Shown here one piece after another: positions 16,149 through 24,539 of a DNA stretch of 64,000 nt. Both the position numbers and the translations under genes were made by a program. The DNA is from an uncultured Eggerthellaceae bacterium (GTDB lineage: Bacteria > Actinomycetota > Coriobacteriia > Coriobacteriales > Eggerthellaceae). The notes under the pieces were generated by a model, which saw nothing but the letters and a program-made list of their open reading frames with translations, ran no database searches and had not been told where the DNA came from. The stretch spans positions 23,973-87,972 of the forward strand of contig CANODU010000004.1 of assembly GCA_947565185.1 (NCBI GenBank), read 5' to 3'. The stretch's first letter is position 1. The number at the start of each line of letters is the position of its first letter.

Positions 16149-16806
16149 GCCCCTGCCAGCGCCTACGAGGCAGATCTGAAGATCTGCACTACAACAAGAT
16201 GAGATGCAGGTTGTCGTGGGTGCTGGCAACTGCCAGCACCCACGACAACCTGATTCATCTCTGGTAGATGCCGCTTACGCGTCATCTACGGAATGTCTCC
16301 CGATCCTGAAGCATGTTGGCCGCACCCACAAGATCTTCAACCGGGCGCAAGCCCGGTTAGGCCGTTTGCGCGAAGCGCATAAGGCCGTCCCATGAAAAGA
16401 GGTGCTGCGAAGCAGCACCGACACACTTTGAGGAAGCGATGCAGGTTCCTGCCGGACCCCGCAGATCCTGTGCGCAGCCTGAAAGGTTGCCGCAGGATCT
16501 GCGGCCTACCAACAAAGAATCATCAAGCCGAATGGGGGCATGGTGCGTTGAGCCGAGGTCAAGCCAAAGGAGCCGAGAAATCCACTTGCTCCGCGCTCTT
16601 CGGAGCAAGTTAGTTCGAGGCGACGACGCGTCGAGGCGAACACGTACCATGCCCCCATGAGAGCAAAAGGATGTTATGGCGTATCAAGGGGACGGAGGAG
16701 TGAGACGTCCTGCGGACATCTCACTCCTCCGTCCCCTTGATACGCTATTGTTTTAAGATGTGCGGCCAGTTGGCCGCACCTACAAAGGGCAGATCTGAAG
16801 ATCTGC
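16149..16806. repeat. Mosaic intergenic hairpin array M3 (no gene)
   Basis: Between the lipoprotein pair and hisI there is no gene. The stretch holds a GCAGATCT palindrome (16170-16187) and a 44-bp palindrome with 21-bp perfect arms at 16208-16251. Further on are the GGTGCTGC stem (16401-16419), the large nested GATCCTG hairpin (about 16458-16503) and a reverse-orientation copy of the M1 unit with the CTTGCTCCG stem (about 16585-16612). REP-A copy 3 (16679-16745), GTGCGGCCAGTTGGCCGCAC (16760-16779) and a GCAGATCT palindrome (16789-16806) complete it. The last palindrome's tail supplies the stop codon of hisI. Confidence 0.85.
16679..16745. repeat. REP-A palindrome, copy 3
   Basis: A 67-bp palindrome beginning GCGTATCAAGGGGACGG. 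It sits in the array position where other arrays carry a short stem: preceded by GGATGTTATG and followed by CTATTGTTTT, the same flanks found around unrelated stems at 24390 and 55651. Confidence 0.9.
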
Positions 16807-16807
16807 A

Positions 16808-17134
16808 CTACGATAAGTCGCGATAGAAGCAGGAGCGGGCACCAGTGTGGCAGGCAGGACCTGCGGGATGCACCAGAGCGAGCAGCGTGTCTGCATCGCA
16901 ATCGTACTTGAGGCTGACCAGATCTTGCACGTTCCCGCTGGTAGCACCCTTGTGCCAGAGCTCGTGACGACTGCGCGACCAGAAGACGGTCTGGCCTCGC
17001 TCAAGCGTGAGGCGCAGTGATTCTTCGCTCATCCATGCCATCATGAGCACTTCCAGGGTATCAGCATCCTGCACGATACACGGGATCAAGCCGCGATCAT
17101 CATATTTGAGCGAAGAGACGTCCATGAGGCTCAC
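16808..17134 (-). CDS. hisI: Phosphoribosyl-AMP cyclohydrolase
   Basis: The 108-residue protein is a complete His[33 protein letters not shown], and the metal site formed by [18 protein letters not shown] and SCF. It opens the ring of phosphoribosyl-AMP in histidine synthesis. It lacks the C-terminal pyrophosphatase (HisE) domain present in HisIE fusions. Its start overlaps the hisF stop by four bases. It is the last gene of the operon and its stop codon lies in the tail of a GCAGATCT repeat. Confidence 0.95.
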   Translation of the reverse strand: MSLMDVSSLKYDDRGLIPCIVQDADTLEVLMMAWMSEESLRLTLERGQTVFWSRSRHELWHKGATSGNVQDLVSLKYDCDADTLLALVHPAGPACHTGARSCFYRDLS

Positions 17135-17895
17135 ATCCTGACCGGGATCCCGTGAGCTGCAATGTCTTCCTTGACCTGACGGATGGACAGCTCTCCGAAA
17201 TGGAAGACGCTGGCTGCCAAGACGGCGTCAGCTTCCCCTTCGATGATGCCCTGCGCGAAATGCTCCAAGCACCCAACGCCTCCGCTGGCGATGACCGGGA
17301 TATCCACTGCCCGCGCCACGGTGCGCGTGAGCGCGCAATCGAAGCCCTCGCGAGAGCCATCGCGATCCATGCTGGTGAGCAGGATCTCTCCCGCACCGCG
17401 CCTCGCCGCCTCCTGCGCCCATTGGACCGCATCGATGCCTGTGGCAGTGCGGCCGCCAGCCGTGTAGACCTCCCACTTGTCACCCGCGCCCGCAACATGC
17501 TTGGCGTCGATGGCCACGAGGATGGCCTGCGTGCCGAAGGCGCGTGCCGCCACGGTGATCAGCGTTGGGTCCTTCACGGCTGCCGAGTTCACCGACACCT
17601 TATCGGCCCCTGCTGCGATCATGGATCGAATATCCTCTACGCTGCGAAAGCCGCCGCCCACGGTGTAGGGCAGATGCAGGCTCTCTGAGGCACGACTGGC
17701 TAGATCTACCACGGTAGAGCGCTTATCGGATGTGGCGGTGATATCCAAGAAGATGACCTCATCAGCGCGCTCTTCGTCATAGCGGCGCGCCAATTCGATG
17801 GGGTCTCCCGCATCGCGCAGGCCCACGAAGTTGACGCCTTTGACCACACGCCCATCCTTCACATCCAAGCACGGGATGACTCGCTTCGCCAGCAC
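17131..17895 (-). CDS. hisF: Imidazole glycerol phosphate synthase, cyclase subunit
   Basis: The 254-residue TIM barrel begins at GTG 17895 with [19 protein letters not shown], containing the catalytic Asp near residue 11. The second catalytic Asp is in ILVAIDAKH, and phosphate-binding loops [10 protein letters not shown] and ASGGVG are clear. With HisH it forms imidazole glycerol phosphate and AICAR. It starts four bases after the hisA stop codon and overlaps hisI by four bases. Confidence 0.96.
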   Translation of the reverse strand: MLAKRVIPCLDVKDGRVVKGVNFVGLRDAGDPIELARRYDEERADEVIFLDITATSDKRSTVVDLASRASESLHLPYTVGGGFRSVEDIRSMIAAGADKVSVNSAAVKDPTLITVAARAFGTQAILVAIDAKHVAGAGDKWEVYTAGGRTATGIDAVQWAQEAARRGAGEILLTSMDRDGSREGFDCALTRTVARAVDIPVIASGGVGCLEHFAQGIIEGEADAVLAASVFHFGELSIRQVKEDIAAHGIPVRM

Positions 17896-17898
17896 GCG

Positions 17899-18693
17899 CT
17901 ATCCCTCCAAGTCCTGAAGGGAGAGCGGGCGCTCCAGGTCGGCAGCGAAACGGGGGTCTGCCTGAAGCGTGCCCTGACAAGCGGCCACCCCATCGGCAAC
18001 GCTGAAGGCGCCCTCATAGATGGCGCGCCCCGCGATGACCCCTTCGATAGCATCAGACACCTTCGCCAACTCACGGATATCCGCAAGCGAAGAGATGCCA
18101 CCGCTGGCGATGACCGGATTGCCGAACGCCTGCGCCATCTCAACGTAAGCCGCAGGTGCGATGCCCGTCTGCATGCCATCGCGCGCGATATCCGTATAGA
18201 TCAAGTGCTCATAGCCCGCATCCGCCATGCGCGCTGCCAGCTCAAGTGCGCTGATGCCGGCACCCTGCACCCAGCCTTCCACCTTGACGTCGCCGCCTTC
18301 GGCATCCACGCCCGCGGCCAGCATATCCGGCCCGAACTCCTCGCGCGCCGCCTGAGCGAAGTCAGGGCTGGTCACCAAGGCAGTGCCCAGCACCATGCGC
18401 GTAGCACCCGCATCCGCCATGCGCCGCAGATCATCCAGCGTGCGCAAGCCGCCGCCCACCTCTACGTTCAAGCTGGTGAGCTTGCAGATGCGCGCGATGA
18501 TGTCAGCATTGCCGCTCGTGCCGTCCCGCGCGCCATCCAGATCCACCACATGGATCCAGCGGGCACCATCCTCTTCGAAGCGCTGCGCCTGCGAAGCAGG
18601 GTCATCGTGATAGACCGTCACCTTCGCGTAATCGCCACGCGCCAAGCGCACGGCCCGTCCGTTCAGGATATCGATAGCCGGAAGCAGATACAT
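17899..18693 (-). CDS. hisA: ProFAR isomerase
   Basis: A 264-residue TIM barrel with MYLLPAIDILNGRAVRLARG (catalytic Asp near residue 8), VEVGGGLRTLDDLRR, and YTDIARDGMQTG with the second catalytic Asp. It converts ProFAR to PRFAR. It is slightly longer than typical HisA (about 240) because of a C-terminal extension of about 20 residues. The stop of hisH at 18695 lies just before its ATG, so it is tightly coupled. Confidence 0.95.
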   Translation of the reverse strand: MYLLPAIDILNGRAVRLARGDYAKVTVYHDDPASQAQRFEEDGARWIHVVDLDGARDGTSGNADIIARICKLTSLNVEVGGGLRTLDDLRRMADAGATRMVLGTALVTSPDFAQAAREEFGPDMLAAGVDAEGGDVKVEGWVQGAGISALELAARMADAGYEHLIYTDIARDGMQTGIAPAAYVEMAQAFGNPVIASGGISSLADIRELAKVSDAIEGVIAGRAIYEGAFSVADGVAACQGTLQADPRFAADLERPLSLQDLEG

Positions 18694-18694
18694 G

Positions 18695-19336
18695 TCAGCG
18701 CCTTTCTCTCACCATGCGGACGAAATTCGCCAGCAGCGCTGCGCCCGCATCCGAGCTCTTCTCTGGATGGAACTGTACACCGAAGGCAGAACCATGCGCG
18801 CATGCTGAGGGAAACGTTACCGAATGGGTCGTGCGCCCGCAGGTGGCGTCCGTCTCCGGCGCCATGAACGAATGCGTGAAGTAGAAATACGACTCATTCG
18901 GGATGCCCGCGAAGAGCCCGTGTGCGGCATCCTCTGATACCGCAACGGTGTTCCAGCCCACATGCGGTACCTTGTGCAGCCGCCCTTGCGCGTCTGTGGC
19001 GGGCATGCGCTTGACCACGCCCGGCAGCAGTCCCAAACCCGGCGTGATGCCGTCTTCAGCGTGCTCTTCACCAGCCGCGTACATCAGATGCATCCCCAAG
19101 CAGATCCCCAAGAAGGGCGTGCCGGCAGCAACGGCGTGGCGGATGGCATCTGCTTGACCTGTCTCTTCCAACGTGCGCATGGCATCAGCGAACGCACCGA
19201 CGCCGGGCAGCACGATGGCATGAGCATCACGTATGGCCTGAGCATCAGCGGACACGACCGCCTCCGCTCCGCAAGCAGCAAGCCCGCGTTCCACGGACTT
19301 GATGTTGCCCTTCTCATAATCCACGATGACGATCAA
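18695..19336 (-). CDS. hisH: Imidazole glycerol phosphate synthase, glutamine amidotransferase subunit
   Basis: I start the protein at TTG 19336, giving IVIVDYEKGNIKSVERGL, the conserved HisH N-terminus; the TTG overlaps the hisB stop codon (TTGA) and GAAGGG lies upstream. GTG 19324 is an alternative. The 213-residue class I glutaminase has the nucleophile elbow GICLGMHLMY and the catalytic His-Glu in FGVQFHPEKSSDAG. It supplies ammonia to HisF. The longer open frame upstream overlaps hisB and adds unrelated sequence. Confidence 0.93.
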   Translation of the reverse strand: MIVIVDYEKGNIKSVERGLAACGAEAVVSADAQAIRDAHAIVLPGVGAFADAMRTLEETGQADAIRHAVAAGTPFLGICLGMHLMYAAGEEHAEDGITPGLGLLPGVVKRMPATDAQGRLHKVPHVGWNTVAVSEDAAHGLFAGIPNESYFYFTHSFMAPETDATCGRTTHSVTFPSACAHGSAFGVQFHPEKSSDAGAALLANFVRMVRERR

Positions 19337-19929
19337 AGCGCACCCTTCGTCGAAGGGATGGCATCGGCCGTGCGCGGATTCAGCGCAACGGCGAAGCGCA
19401 ATGCGCGCCCACATGCCTTGAAGGCGGCCTCTATCAGATGATGCGCATTCTCGCCCGAGAGCTGACGCACATGCAGCGTGCAGCCCGCGTTCGCCGCGAA
19501 GGCGATGAAGAATTCGCGCGCCAGCTGCGTATCGAACGTGGCGATGGCCTCGATGGGGATATCCATGGCCCAGTACGCCTGTCCGCGCCCCGAGATGTCC
19601 AGCGCGCAGAGCACGAGCGCTTCATCCATGGGCACCGCGCAGCTGGCGAACCGCTCTATGCCACGCTTGTCCCCCAGCGCTTGCGAAAACGCCTGCCCCA
19701 AGACGATGCCCGTATCCTCCACTGAATGATGCGCATCCACCTCCAGGTCTCCCTTGCAGCGCACGCGCATGTCGAACAGGGCATGCCGGCAGAACGCATC
19801 CAACATGTGGTCGAAGAAGGGCACGCCCGTGTCCACATCAGCCTTGCCCGTACCGTCCAAAGAGAGCGTCACCGAGATATCCGTCTCGCGCGTGGTGCGC
19901 TCAAGCGTTGCTGTGCGTGCGTTCGTCAT
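19333..19929 (-). CDS. hisB: Imidazoleglycerol-phosphate dehydratase
   Basis: The 198-residue protein carries the manganese-binding motifs of the family: DHMLDAFCRHALFD, DAHHSVEDTGI and AHHLIEAAFKA. It is the dehydratase alone, without the histidinol-phosphate phosphatase domain of the enterobacterial fusion. No phosphatase gene for that step is seen in the operon. It overlaps hisC by four bases (ATGA) and ends on the TTG start of hisH. Confidence 0.96.
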   Translation of the reverse strand: MTNARTATLERTTRETDISVTLSLDGTGKADVDTGVPFFDHMLDAFCRHALFDMRVRCKGDLEVDAHHSVEDTGIVLGQAFSQALGDKRGIERFASCAVPMDEALVLCALDISGRGQAYWAMDIPIEAIATFDTQLAREFFIAFAANAGCTLHVRQLSGENAHHLIEAAFKACGRALRFAVALNPRTADAIPSTKGAL

Positions 19930-20999
19930 GCCGCTCCTCTCTTGAGGACCTCTAAGAATGCATCGTTTTGCTCCGGCGTGCCCACCGTCACGCGCAACGT
20001 GCCCTCAAGGCCGGGCGTGGCGCTGAAATCGCGTACGAGGATCCCTGCATCATAGAGCTGCTGCCATACCTCTCCTGCACGTGGGATGCGGAAGAGCACC
20101 CAATTCGAATGGCTGGGATACGGGCTCACCCCCGGGATCTTCGCCAATTCCGCTCTAAGCCGCTCGCGTTCGTCGATGATGGCTTCTATCCCCGGTTCGA
20201 ATTCAGCGCGGTTCTGGAAGATCACGCGCGCGATGGCCTGGCTCACCGCATCCACCGAATAGGGTTGGCGCACCTTCAGGTATTCCTGGATGACGCTGGG
20301 ATGCGCCAGGATATATCCCACGCGCACGCCAGCCAGGCTGAATGCCTTGCTGAACGTGCGCAGGATGACCAGATTCTCATGTTGATCCAGATAGGGGCGC
20401 ATGGTCATGCGCGAGAACTCGAAGTACGCCTCATCCACCACCACAAGCGCGTCCGTCGCGTGCAGCAGCTCATGCAAGAACTCCGTGCGCGCTCGCAAAC
20501 CCGTGGGGTTGTTGGGACTGGCGATGATGGTGAAGTCCACCGGGCTGTCAGGCCCTGACACCGCTTTCAGCACAGCCTCCTCATCGATGGCGAAATCCTG
20601 ATCTGCCAAGCGCGGGATCTCCAGCACATCCGTATCCGTCAACAGCGCGTTCACCGCATAGACGGAGAACGTGGGCGGCAGGTTCAGGAACGTGCGCCCC
20701 GGACCTCCCCACGCCAGCGCCGTATCGAAGAGGAGCTCATCTCCGCCGTTGCCGATCAGGACATGTTCCCGATCGAGCCCGTTCGCCTCAGCGATGAGGT
20801 CGCGCAGATCGTTCGCCAACGGATCAGGATAGCGATTGAAATGGACCTGCCGCACAGCAGACTCTATCTTGCGCCTGAGCTCATCGCTCACATCGCGCGG
20901 GTTCTCATTCGCCGACATCATGGCTTCCGCCGGCAAGTACTTCGGGTCATAGGGCGTGAGGCCCTCAAGCTTGAGGGAAGGACGTCGAACGCTATCCAT
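19926..20999 (-). CDS. hisC: Histidinol-phosphate aminotransferase
   Basis: A 357-residue fold-type I aminotransferase. It shows ANENPRDVSDELRRKI, GNGGDELLFD, IASPNNPTG, VVDEAYFEFS and the PLP-lysine motif RTFSKAFSLAGVRVGY. It transaminates imidazole acetol phosphate. The gene overlaps the hisD stop by eight bases and the hisB start by four, so it is in the middle of a translationally coupled chain. Confidence 0.95.
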   Translation of the reverse strand: MDSVRRPSLKLEGLTPYDPKYLPAEAMMSANENPRDVSDELRRKIESAVRQVHFNRYPDPLANDLRDLIAEANGLDREHVLIGNGGDELLFDTALAWGGPGRTFLNLPPTFSVYAVNALLTDTDVLEIPRLADQDFAIDEEAVLKAVSGPDSPVDFTIIASPNNPTGLRARTEFLHELLHATDALVVVDEAYFEFSRMTMRPYLDQHENLVILRTFSKAFSLAGVRVGYILAHPSVIQEYLKVRQPYSVDAVSQAIARVIFQNRAEFEPGIEAIIDERERLRAELAKIPGVSPYPSHSNWVLFRIPRAGEVWQQLYDAGILVRDFSATPGLEGTLRVTVGTPEQNDAFLEVLKRGAA

Positions 21000-22371
21000 C
21001 GGCGCGCTCCCCTTCCGATGTCGCTGCTCCGTCGTGGATGGTGGCGCCCCACGTAGAGCCGCTCACAGCGTCCTCAGCGCTGGCCATGGCCGCTTCCATG
21101 CGCAACGCCACTGACTGCGCGTGCGCCCAAAGCCCTTCATGCATGGCGATGCGCATGACGCTCTTCGCATCGTTCACGAGCGCCTTCGCGCTGTATTGGA
21201 TGATGGAGCTCTTCTTCACGAACTCGTCCACTGAAAGAGGGCTGGCAAAGCGAGCGGTGCCACCGGTGGGCAGCGTGTGATTCGGCCCGGCCACATAATC
21301 CCCCACCGCTTCCGGTGTCCAGGGACCTAAGAAGATAGCGCCCGCGTTGCGGATCTGCCCCAGGTGATCCATGGCGTTCGCCACATGCAGCTCCAGATGC
21401 TCCGGCGCGATGACGTTCACGGTCTGGATGGCCTGGTCCATATCGCACGTGATGACGATGAGCCCATGATCCTCCAGCGATGAACGCGTGATGTCAGCAC
21501 GCGGCGAATGGGCCAGATGCTCTTGGAGAGAGCGCTCAACCTCATCGGCATAGGTTGCAGACGCGCAGACCAGATAGCACGCAGCCATGGGGTCATGCTC
21601 GGCCTGCGCCATGAGGTCGATGGCCACGAGCGCCGGATCTGCCGTAGCGTCCGCCACGACGCAGACCTCTGACGGACCGGCGATCATGTCGATGCCCACA
21701 TCTCCCGACACCACTTTCTTGGCCGCCGCCACATACGCATTGCCGGGACCGGTGATCTTATCCACCGGGCGAATGCTCTCCGTGCCATAGGCCAGCGCCG
21801 CAATGGCCTGAGCGCCGCCCAAGGTATAGACCTCCGTGACGCCTGCCAGCTTGCACGCAGCCAAGATGGCAGCATCGACCGTACCGTCCTTCTGCGGCGG
21901 CGTGACGCAGGCGATGCGCGCAACGCCTGCCACGCTTGCTGGCAGGGCATTCATGAGCACCGTAGACGGATACAGAGCACGGCCGCCCGGCACGTAGATG
22001 CCCACGGAATCCAACGGTTGCACCTTCGCCCCCACGATGGCCCCGTCTTCGCGAGCGAACAGCCAGCTCTGCGTCACCTGACGCTCATGGAAATCTCGGA
22101 TCTGCGCAGACGCATGGCGAAGCGCATCCAGCGTATCAGGATCCACCGCTGAAAGCGCGTCATCCATGGCGCTGGCCGGGAGCGCGAACGTCTCCAGCGA
22201 GACGCCATCCAGCTTCGCCGTCAGCTCCTTGAGCGCTTCATCTCCACGCGCCCGCACATCAGCCACGATATCCGTGGCAGCCTTGAGCGCATCGGCATTG
22301 AAGGCACCTGTCCGGTCGATCAGTTCCGTGCGGAATGGTTCTGTGGGCTTGAGCTCTATCCTCTTCATCAT
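20992..22371 (-). CDS. hisD: Histidinol dehydrogenase
   Basis: The 459-residue enzyme has the family segments VGIYVPGGRALYPSTVLMNA, PVDKITGPGNAYVAAAKK, IAGPSEVCVVADATADPALVA, LMAQAEHDP and GPNHTLPTGGTARF, including the zinc and catalytic Glu-His positions. It makes the last two oxidation steps to histidine. The last 25 residues are a hydrophilic, Glu/Gly-rich tail beyond the usual end. It overlaps the hisZG stop by four bases. Confidence 0.96.
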   Translation of the reverse strand: MMKRIELKPTEPFRTELIDRTGAFNADALKAATDIVADVRARGDEALKELTAKLDGVSLETFALPASAMDDALSAVDPDTLDALRHASAQIRDFHERQVTQSWLFAREDGAIVGAKVQPLDSVGIYVPGGRALYPSTVLMNALPASVAGVARIACVTPPQKDGTVDAAILAACKLAGVTEVYTLGGAQAIAALAYGTESIRPVDKITGPGNAYVAAAKKVVSGDVGIDMIAGPSEVCVVADATADPALVAIDLMAQAEHDPMAACYLVCASATYADEVERSLQEHLAHSPRADITRSSLEDHGLIVITCDMDQAIQTVNVIAPEHLELHVANAMDHLGQIRNAGAIFLGPWTPEAVGDYVAGPNHTLPTGGTARFASPLSVDEFVKKSSIIQYSAKALVNDAKSVMRIAMHEGLWAHAQSVALRMEAAMASAEDAVSGSTWGATIHDGAATSEGERADG

Positions 22372-24041
22372 CGCGTACCACCTGCTATCGGTTCGTATTC
22401 GGCGCCTGCCGCATAGGCCGCAAGCGCATCCGCCAATTCTACTATCCGAGCGTCTGTGCGCAGCCGCGAGGGATTCGCGAAGAACCGGGCTGTGGACGAG
22501 AGCACCTCATCCACGATGACCAGGTTGTTCTCCCGAAGCGTCGTACCCGTGGCTGTGATGTCCACGATGCGCTCAGCCAGCCCTGTCATGGGCGCCAGCT
22601 CTATGTTGCCGTTCAACCGAACGATATCTGCCTGCACGCCCACGCGCGCGAAATGCGCCCGCGTGATGTTGGGATACTTCGTAGCCACGCGTATGGACCC
22701 CAAGCGCCGGTAGCGCTCTTTGATGGCCGCATCCGTATCCGCAAGCTCCGCCACAACGAAGCGGCACCCGCCGAACTTGAGATCCGCCAGCTGCACCACC
22801 TGCGCGTCAGATTCAAGGAGCGAATCCCGCCCGCAGATGCCGCAGTCAGCAGCACCGGAGGCCACGAAGGCCGGCGCATCCGAAGGCCGCACGATGATAT
22901 AGTCCGCTGACGGCGTAGAGATGATCAGCTGCCTGCCTGGGTCCTCCAAGCCCGCTGTATCGAATCCCACCGCTTGCAGGCTTTCGATAGCGTCCTTATT
23001 GAGCGCGCCCTTCGGCACTGCGATGCGAAGCTTCCGCACGCCCGTCTCCGGCTGAGCAGCTGATGCAGCCATGGCCTGCTCCAAAGAGAAGGCGAATCCA
23101 GCAGCGGGCCGCGCTGTGCCGAAGGAAGCCAGCATGTTGTCATAGCGCCCCCCGGAGCCTATCGAACTGCCCAGATAGGGCGAGAAGGCCTCGAAGACGA
23201 TGCCCGTGTAATAGTCGAACGAGCTCATGACGGAGAAATCAACCAGCAGACGCGCATGAGGGCAACGCTTCTCCACCTCAGCGAACGTGCGCGCCAAGTC
23301 ATCAAGGCCATCCGTACAACCCAAGGGCTCTGCGATGCGGCGCGCCGCATCGATGGCATCCATGCCACCCCGCACATGCACCAGCTCATAGACCGCCCGC
23401 GCATAGGCCGGAGCAACGCCTTGCGCATCCACCTTCGCAGCCGTCCCATCCGTGAGCGCTGCCAATTCCACGAAGTCCGATGCATGGCACGCAGCCAACA
23501 CCGCCTGCTTCCATGCCGGGCTGCCACCGGAGCGCTCCAGAAGCGCACGCAACGGCGCCACCGTTGCCAGCGCCAGCGTCACCTCATCCACGCCCGATAG
23601 GATGAGCGCATCCAGCATGAGGGCGATGAGCGATGCATCCGTCTGCCAGCCATCCTCGTTGATGTCCTCCACCCCGAACTGCGTCATCTCGCGCGGCGCG
23701 ATCTGCGCGGTTCCCTCCGTCTCCCGGAACACGCGCTGGGTGTAGCGCAGGCGCAATGGCCCTTCTGCGTGTCGAAAGCGCGTAGAGCACATGCGCGCCA
23801 CCTGCACCGTGACGTCAGGGCGCATGGCTAGAAGATCGCCTTGCGAATCGAAGAAGCGAAAGGGAGACGTGGGCAGATGCGTGCCCGCATTCACCACATC
23901 CATGGCCTCCAGCGTGGGCGTCTCAATGGGCAGGAAACCCTGAGCAGCGAAGAGGTCTTGCACCTGTCGCGTGATGCGCTCGCGTTCAGTGGCCTCATCG
24001 GGCAGGACGTCGCGAAAGCCTGTTGGTGTCCTTTGGTTCAT
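22368..24041 (-). CDS. HisZ-HisG fusion: ATP phosphoribosyltransferase with its regulatory subunit
   Basis: From ATG 24041, preceded by AGGGGATCC, the protein has 557 residues. The first 335 are HisZ, a catalytically dead histidyl-tRNA-synthetase homologue (GFRDVLPDEATERERI, LLAMRPDVTVQVARM, YTQRVFRET). The last 222 are short-form HisG: RIAVPKGALN, DYIIVRPSDAP, CGICGRDSLL and the PRPP-binding loop VDITATGTTLREN. Short HisG normally works as a hetero-octamer with a separate HisZ; here the two are joined, regulatory half first. It is the first gene of the operon and commits ATP and PRPP to histidine. Confidence 0.92.
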   Translation of the reverse strand: MNQRTPTGFRDVLPDEATERERITRQVQDLFAAQGFLPIETPTLEAMDVVNAGTHLPTSPFRFFDSQGDLLAMRPDVTVQVARMCSTRFRHAEGPLRLRYTQRVFRETEGTAQIAPREMTQFGVEDINEDGWQTDASLIALMLDALILSGVDEVTLALATVAPLRALLERSGGSPAWKQAVLAACHASDFVELAALTDGTAAKVDAQGVAPAYARAVYELVHVRGGMDAIDAARRIAEPLGCTDGLDDLARTFAEVEKRCPHARLLVDFSVMSSFDYYTGIVFEAFSPYLGSSIGSGGRYDNMLASFGTARPAAGFAFSLEQAMAASAAQPETGVRKLRIAVPKGALNKDAIESLQAVGFDTAGLEDPGRQLIISTPSADYIIVRPSDAPAFVASGAADCGICGRDSLLESDAQVVQLADLKFGGCRFVVAELADTDAAIKERYRRLGSIRVATKYPNITRAHFARVGVQADIVRLNGNIELAPMTGLAERIVDITATGTTLRENNLVIVDEVLSSTARFFANPSRLRTDARIVELADALAAYAAGAEYEPIAGGTR

Positions 24042-24085
24042 GGATCCCCTCATGTGTACGTGTTGTCATTGCCTGCGCCATGATA

Positions 24086-24097
24086 GCACTTTAGTGC
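24086..24097 (-). promoter_or_regulatory. Small palindrome upstream of the histidine operon
   Basis: GCACTTTAGTGC lies 45 bases upstream of the hisZG start. TATCAT on the - strand overlaps its downstream side and could be a -10 box, with TTATCA about 19 bases further up as a weak -35. The palindrome would sit between the two boxes. This is the only operator-like symmetry I see here; no T-box or leader peptide with a run of His codons was found. Confidence 0.35.
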
Positions 24098-24124
24098 AGT
24101 AGAGTGATAAAGCATCCGCGAATG

Positions 24125-24530
24125 GTTGGCCGCACCCACGTCAACCAGAAGAGCAACAAGCAAGACCAAGATGCAGGTTCCTGCCAGGCGTCCGCAGATC
24201 CTGTGCGTAGCCTGAATGGCTACCGCAGGATCTGCGGCCTACTCCTTTAGCAAGACCAAATGAATGGGGTGATGGGGTTGAAGCCGATTCTGCAGGCCAA
24301 GAAATCCATGATATATACCATCATGGATTTCGCAGGCCGAAGCCAAGGCTGAACACCCCATCACCCCATGAAGGCAAAGAGTTGTTATAGGTTTGTGTAG
24401 AACACAAACCTATTGTTTTGAAGATGTGCGGCCAGTTGGCGGCACCCACGAGAACCTGATCCATCTCTGGGAGATGCCGCTTACGCGTCATCTACGGAAT
24501 GTCTTCCGATCCAGAAATAGGCTGGCAGGG
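24125..24530. repeat. Mosaic intergenic hairpin array M4 (no gene)
   Basis: The gap between hisZG and the DUF362 gene carries the nested GATCCTG hairpin (about 24192-24238; inner stem GTAGCC/GGCTAC). It also carries an AAATCCATGAT stem with its complement (24302-24330), a GGTTTGTGT stem (24390-24410), GTGCGGCCAGTTGGCGGCAC (24426-24445) and an AGATGCCGC...GCGTCATCT element (about 24472-24494). The spacers around the 24302 stem are the same as those around the different stem at 6292-6316 in M1. Confidence 0.85.
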
Positions 24531-24539
24531 CCAAGAAGG

